A stretch of 64,000 nucleotides of DNA from Cryptomeria japonica (taxonomy: Eukaryota > Streptophyta > Pinopsida > Cupressales > Cupressaceae). Within the stretch, counting starts at the first letter, position 1, and each line of letters starts with the position of its first letter. Both the position numbers and the translations under genes were made by a program. The notes below the pieces were generated by a model. The model saw only the letters and a program-made list of their open reading frames with translations. It searched no databases and was not told the DNA's origin. The DNA is taken from assembly GCF_030272615.1 (NCBI RefSeq), contig NC_081408.1, forward strand, positions 204,251,113 through 204,315,112, read 5' to 3'. This document shows, one piece after another, positions 61,954 to 64,000 of the stretch.

Positions 61954-63442
61954 TGTTGGCATTTCAATAAGGATATTCAGAAGGTTGTTGATGATTATGG
62001 ATATAATTGATTAAGGATGTTTACTATCTTGATATTATTATTTTGTAATTGATGTCAAGAAATTGATTTTCTAATTTAGTATGATGTTGCCATACCATGG
62101 GAAGTATGATTTGAAGAATATAAAGATGTCGGTAAAAGACATAGAAAGAATATGATGAATAAGGAGATGAATAAGGTATTCAATGGGCAACTATTACCGA
62201 GTCAGACAATGATGAGATTATGATGTTTAGATTGTTTTAACATCATACATATGTTGTAAATTGTAAGGTTAATACTATACTATGTTACCGAGCAAAGAAC
62301 CTAGTTGGTAAACCCTAAGGTTATCGCTATCATTTAATGAAGGCAAAATGTCTACTGAGTGAAGTTTAGTATTTACCAAGTTGTTACTGAGTTGTAACCG
62401 AGCTATAACAAAATACATTAAATGGTTACATGCATTATTTAATGAAGGAAGTTGATGAGCTGGAACTGATTAAATGATTGGTATGTCATGCAAGAAGTTT
62501 GTTAATGAATCTATGGCAAAGGAAAATCAACATGAAGATCTACAACTCAGATTGAACCATAATACCCTAGCACAAGTTACAAGAAATGTATGCAAGTTCC
62601 AAGGCAGGGTAAAACATTTTCAGATCAAAGGATACATTGAACCTAGTCAAAGTTTGAAGATCTCATGGCTATGATTGATTATGGGAAATGTGATCAAGGA
62701 GATTAAGCAGTTAGCTAATTTTTTATAAATAGGGAACTATTGATAAACAATGTATGTGGGCAAATGTATGCATAGGGATGCTACACAGTGATTACTGAGC
62801 ACAAAAGCTTGAAGACTTGTTTGAATAACAGAGTATAGAAGCCCAACAGATGGAAAAGATTAGTTCTATGTCTAGATTGTATTGAGCAAATAAGAATCTA
62901 CTTTAGCATTTTAGATGTGAAGTTGCAGATAGGTTTGTATTACTGTTATTTTGTGAAAGTGACAGAAAATCTCTTAATTGAGTGGACTTAACAGTCTTAT
63001 TTGTAAAACCCTCTAGCAAGGTGACATTCTGATTGAGTGTTTGAAATCCTTTAACAAGGTCACTTCTATCAAGGTGAAGATCCTAATAGATCTGAGGGAA
63101 ATCCCTTAACTGGGTGACATCTCACAATGTGTTTGTAATCTTTAACAGGATTTGCTTTTATCTGAGCATACTCTAGAAGGGTATATTTCTTAGTGGGTCT
63201 AAAATCCCATAGTGGTTTTTCCCTATTTGGCTTTCCACATTAAATCTGGTGTTATGAGTTTATGATGTTTTTATGTTTTTGAGTTTGCATGTTTAGCAAT
63301 TTTGGTTATATTACTGAAGTATATGTTACCGAGGTTGAATCTAATGTTTTTATGGAAGATTAAGTTTGCATGATTCACCCACCCCCCCCTCTCATCTTGT
63401 TGGCTATTGGACCTATACTTACATTAAGTATCAGAACTATCA
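61954..63442 (+). repeat. 5' LTR of copia element 3
   Basis: 1489 bp, TGTTGG...ATCA. Contains TATAAATAG at 62724-62732 as a promoter candidate, and a C-run (CCCACCCCCCCCTCTC) about 55 bp before its end, like the LTR ends of copia 1 and 2. Confidence 0.85.
62724..62732 (+). promoter_or_regulatory. TATA box in copia 3 LTR
   Basis: TATAAATAG about 720 bp before the LTR end. Position fits a U3 promoter. Confidence 0.6.
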
Positions 63443-63444
63443 AT

Positions 63445-63456
63445 TGGTATCAGAGC
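63445..63456 (+). other. Primer binding site of copia element 3
   Basis: TGGTATCAGAGC, perfect iMet-type site, two bases after the LTR. Confidence 0.93.
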
Positions 63457-63473
63457 TTTGGACTCTGAAAGAA

Positions 63474-64000
63474 ATGTTTAAAGGTACTTGAGGCAAAGAT
63501 CCAAAGATGTATAAGAGGGATGCACTGAAGCTGAACAAGTCAAGTTTGTCTACATGGCAGAAAAGGATGAAGCTGCACCTATTAGGAGTTGGAGAATATG
63601 TTGTATACTATCTGGATAGTGATTTCATCACACCGAGCACCTATCCATTGACAATGGAAGAGATAAAGGCAAATCAAGAACATATCCAAGCAATGATTAA
63701 AATAACATCTGCATTGATCGACTTAGAGTTTAATGATCTAGAAGGCTGCAATGATGCAAAGACTATGGGGGATAAGCTCATATTAATATATGGAGGAGAT
63801 GAACATGTTCAAAGAGAAAAAGTAGATAGTCTAAGAGGACAACTTGAATCTATGAGGATGAATGAAGGTGAGAACATAAATCAGTACAGTACAAGACTAA
63901 AGGAGATTGTTAATCAAATCAAAGGAGCAGGTGGAACTATTGAAGAAAAGGATATAACAAGTAAGTTGTTAAGAACCCTTATACCAGCTTATGCAATCAG
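63474..64000 (+). pseudogene. Copia 3 gag, partial (runs off the window)
   Basis: The probable original ATG at 63474 reaches a TGA after five codons. From the Met at 63507 the frame stays open to the end of the window (164 codons). It shows WQKRMKLHLLGVGEYV, VDSLRGQLESMRMNEGENI and YSTRLKEIVNQI, a UBN2-type copia gag that would form the particle shell. The early stop may be a point change; translation could restart at 63507. Otherwise this is the least damaged coding stretch here. Confidence 0.85.

Larger units (their letters stand above)
61954..64000 (+). mobile_element. Copia element 3, 5' part, continues beyond window
   Basis: LTR beginning TGTTGGCATTTC at 61954, inside the gypsy integrase, ending ACTATCA at 63442; primer site TGGTATCAGAGC at 63445-63456; then gag to the window end. 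The 3' half and target duplication are out of view. Confidence 0.88.

Overview
This window looks like nuclear DNA of a seed plant with a large, repeat-rich genome. The evidence is plant-type L1 (LINE), Ty1/copia and Ty3/gypsy (Tat-like) remnants, AT-rich intergenic DNA, and one candidate gene with plant-style introns. A gymnosperm is my guess from the long decayed elements and multi-kilobase LTR-like blocks; nothing in the sequence proves it. Almost everything recognisable is transposable-element debris. I see no bacterial-type operon, rRNA gene or CRISPR array, and no tRNA gene I can support.

Layout. 1-3.2 kb: decayed LINE (ORF1 tail, then ORF2 endonuclease, an RT with its core deleted, and a C-terminal domain). 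3.2-6.25 kb: AT-rich spacer. 6.26-9.55 kb: the only credible host gene, five exons with canonical splice sites and one continuous frame of 160 codons. 11.3-19.1 kb: a copia element on the minus strand (two LTRs, PBS, PPT, gag with several zinc knuckles, protease, integrase, RT, RNase H), broken by many mutations. 19.1-20.2 kb: 3' part of a second LINE (zinc-finger and RNase H region). 20.2-26.9 kb: a dispersed repeat, present again at 52.1-54.7 kb. The first copy carries two insertions: a 332-bp miniature LTR retrotransposon (TRIM) and a 3.7-kb LTR-like block. 26.9-33.7 kb: LTR-like DNA and a gene-less internal region of a probable non-autonomous LTR element. 33.7-40.9 kb: non-coding, with a 43-bp minisatellite and a 650-bp purine-rich tract. 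40.9-50.7 kb: a second copia element on the plus strand with both LTRs, a near-perfect 5-bp target duplication, an internal duplication of integrase-RT around 1.1 kb of filler, and a 320-bp microsatellite inside RT. 55.3-61.95 kb: a Tat-like gypsy element without an RT domain, with a leader full of a short TCGTACGAGT-type motif. 61.95-64.0 kb: a third copia element (LTR, PBS, start of gag) inserted in the gypsy integrase and running off the window.

How the parts relate. Elements lie inside one another: copia 3 in gypsy, TRIM in the dispersed repeat, and probably copia 1 against LINE 2. All three copia elements and the TRIM have LTRs beginning TGTTG, and all but one keep an intact tRNA-iMet-type primer site. 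None of the elements in view is intact, so any movement would need proteins from other copies. The most useful single observation is the TRIM, because the second copy of the host repeat shows the unoccupied insertion site.
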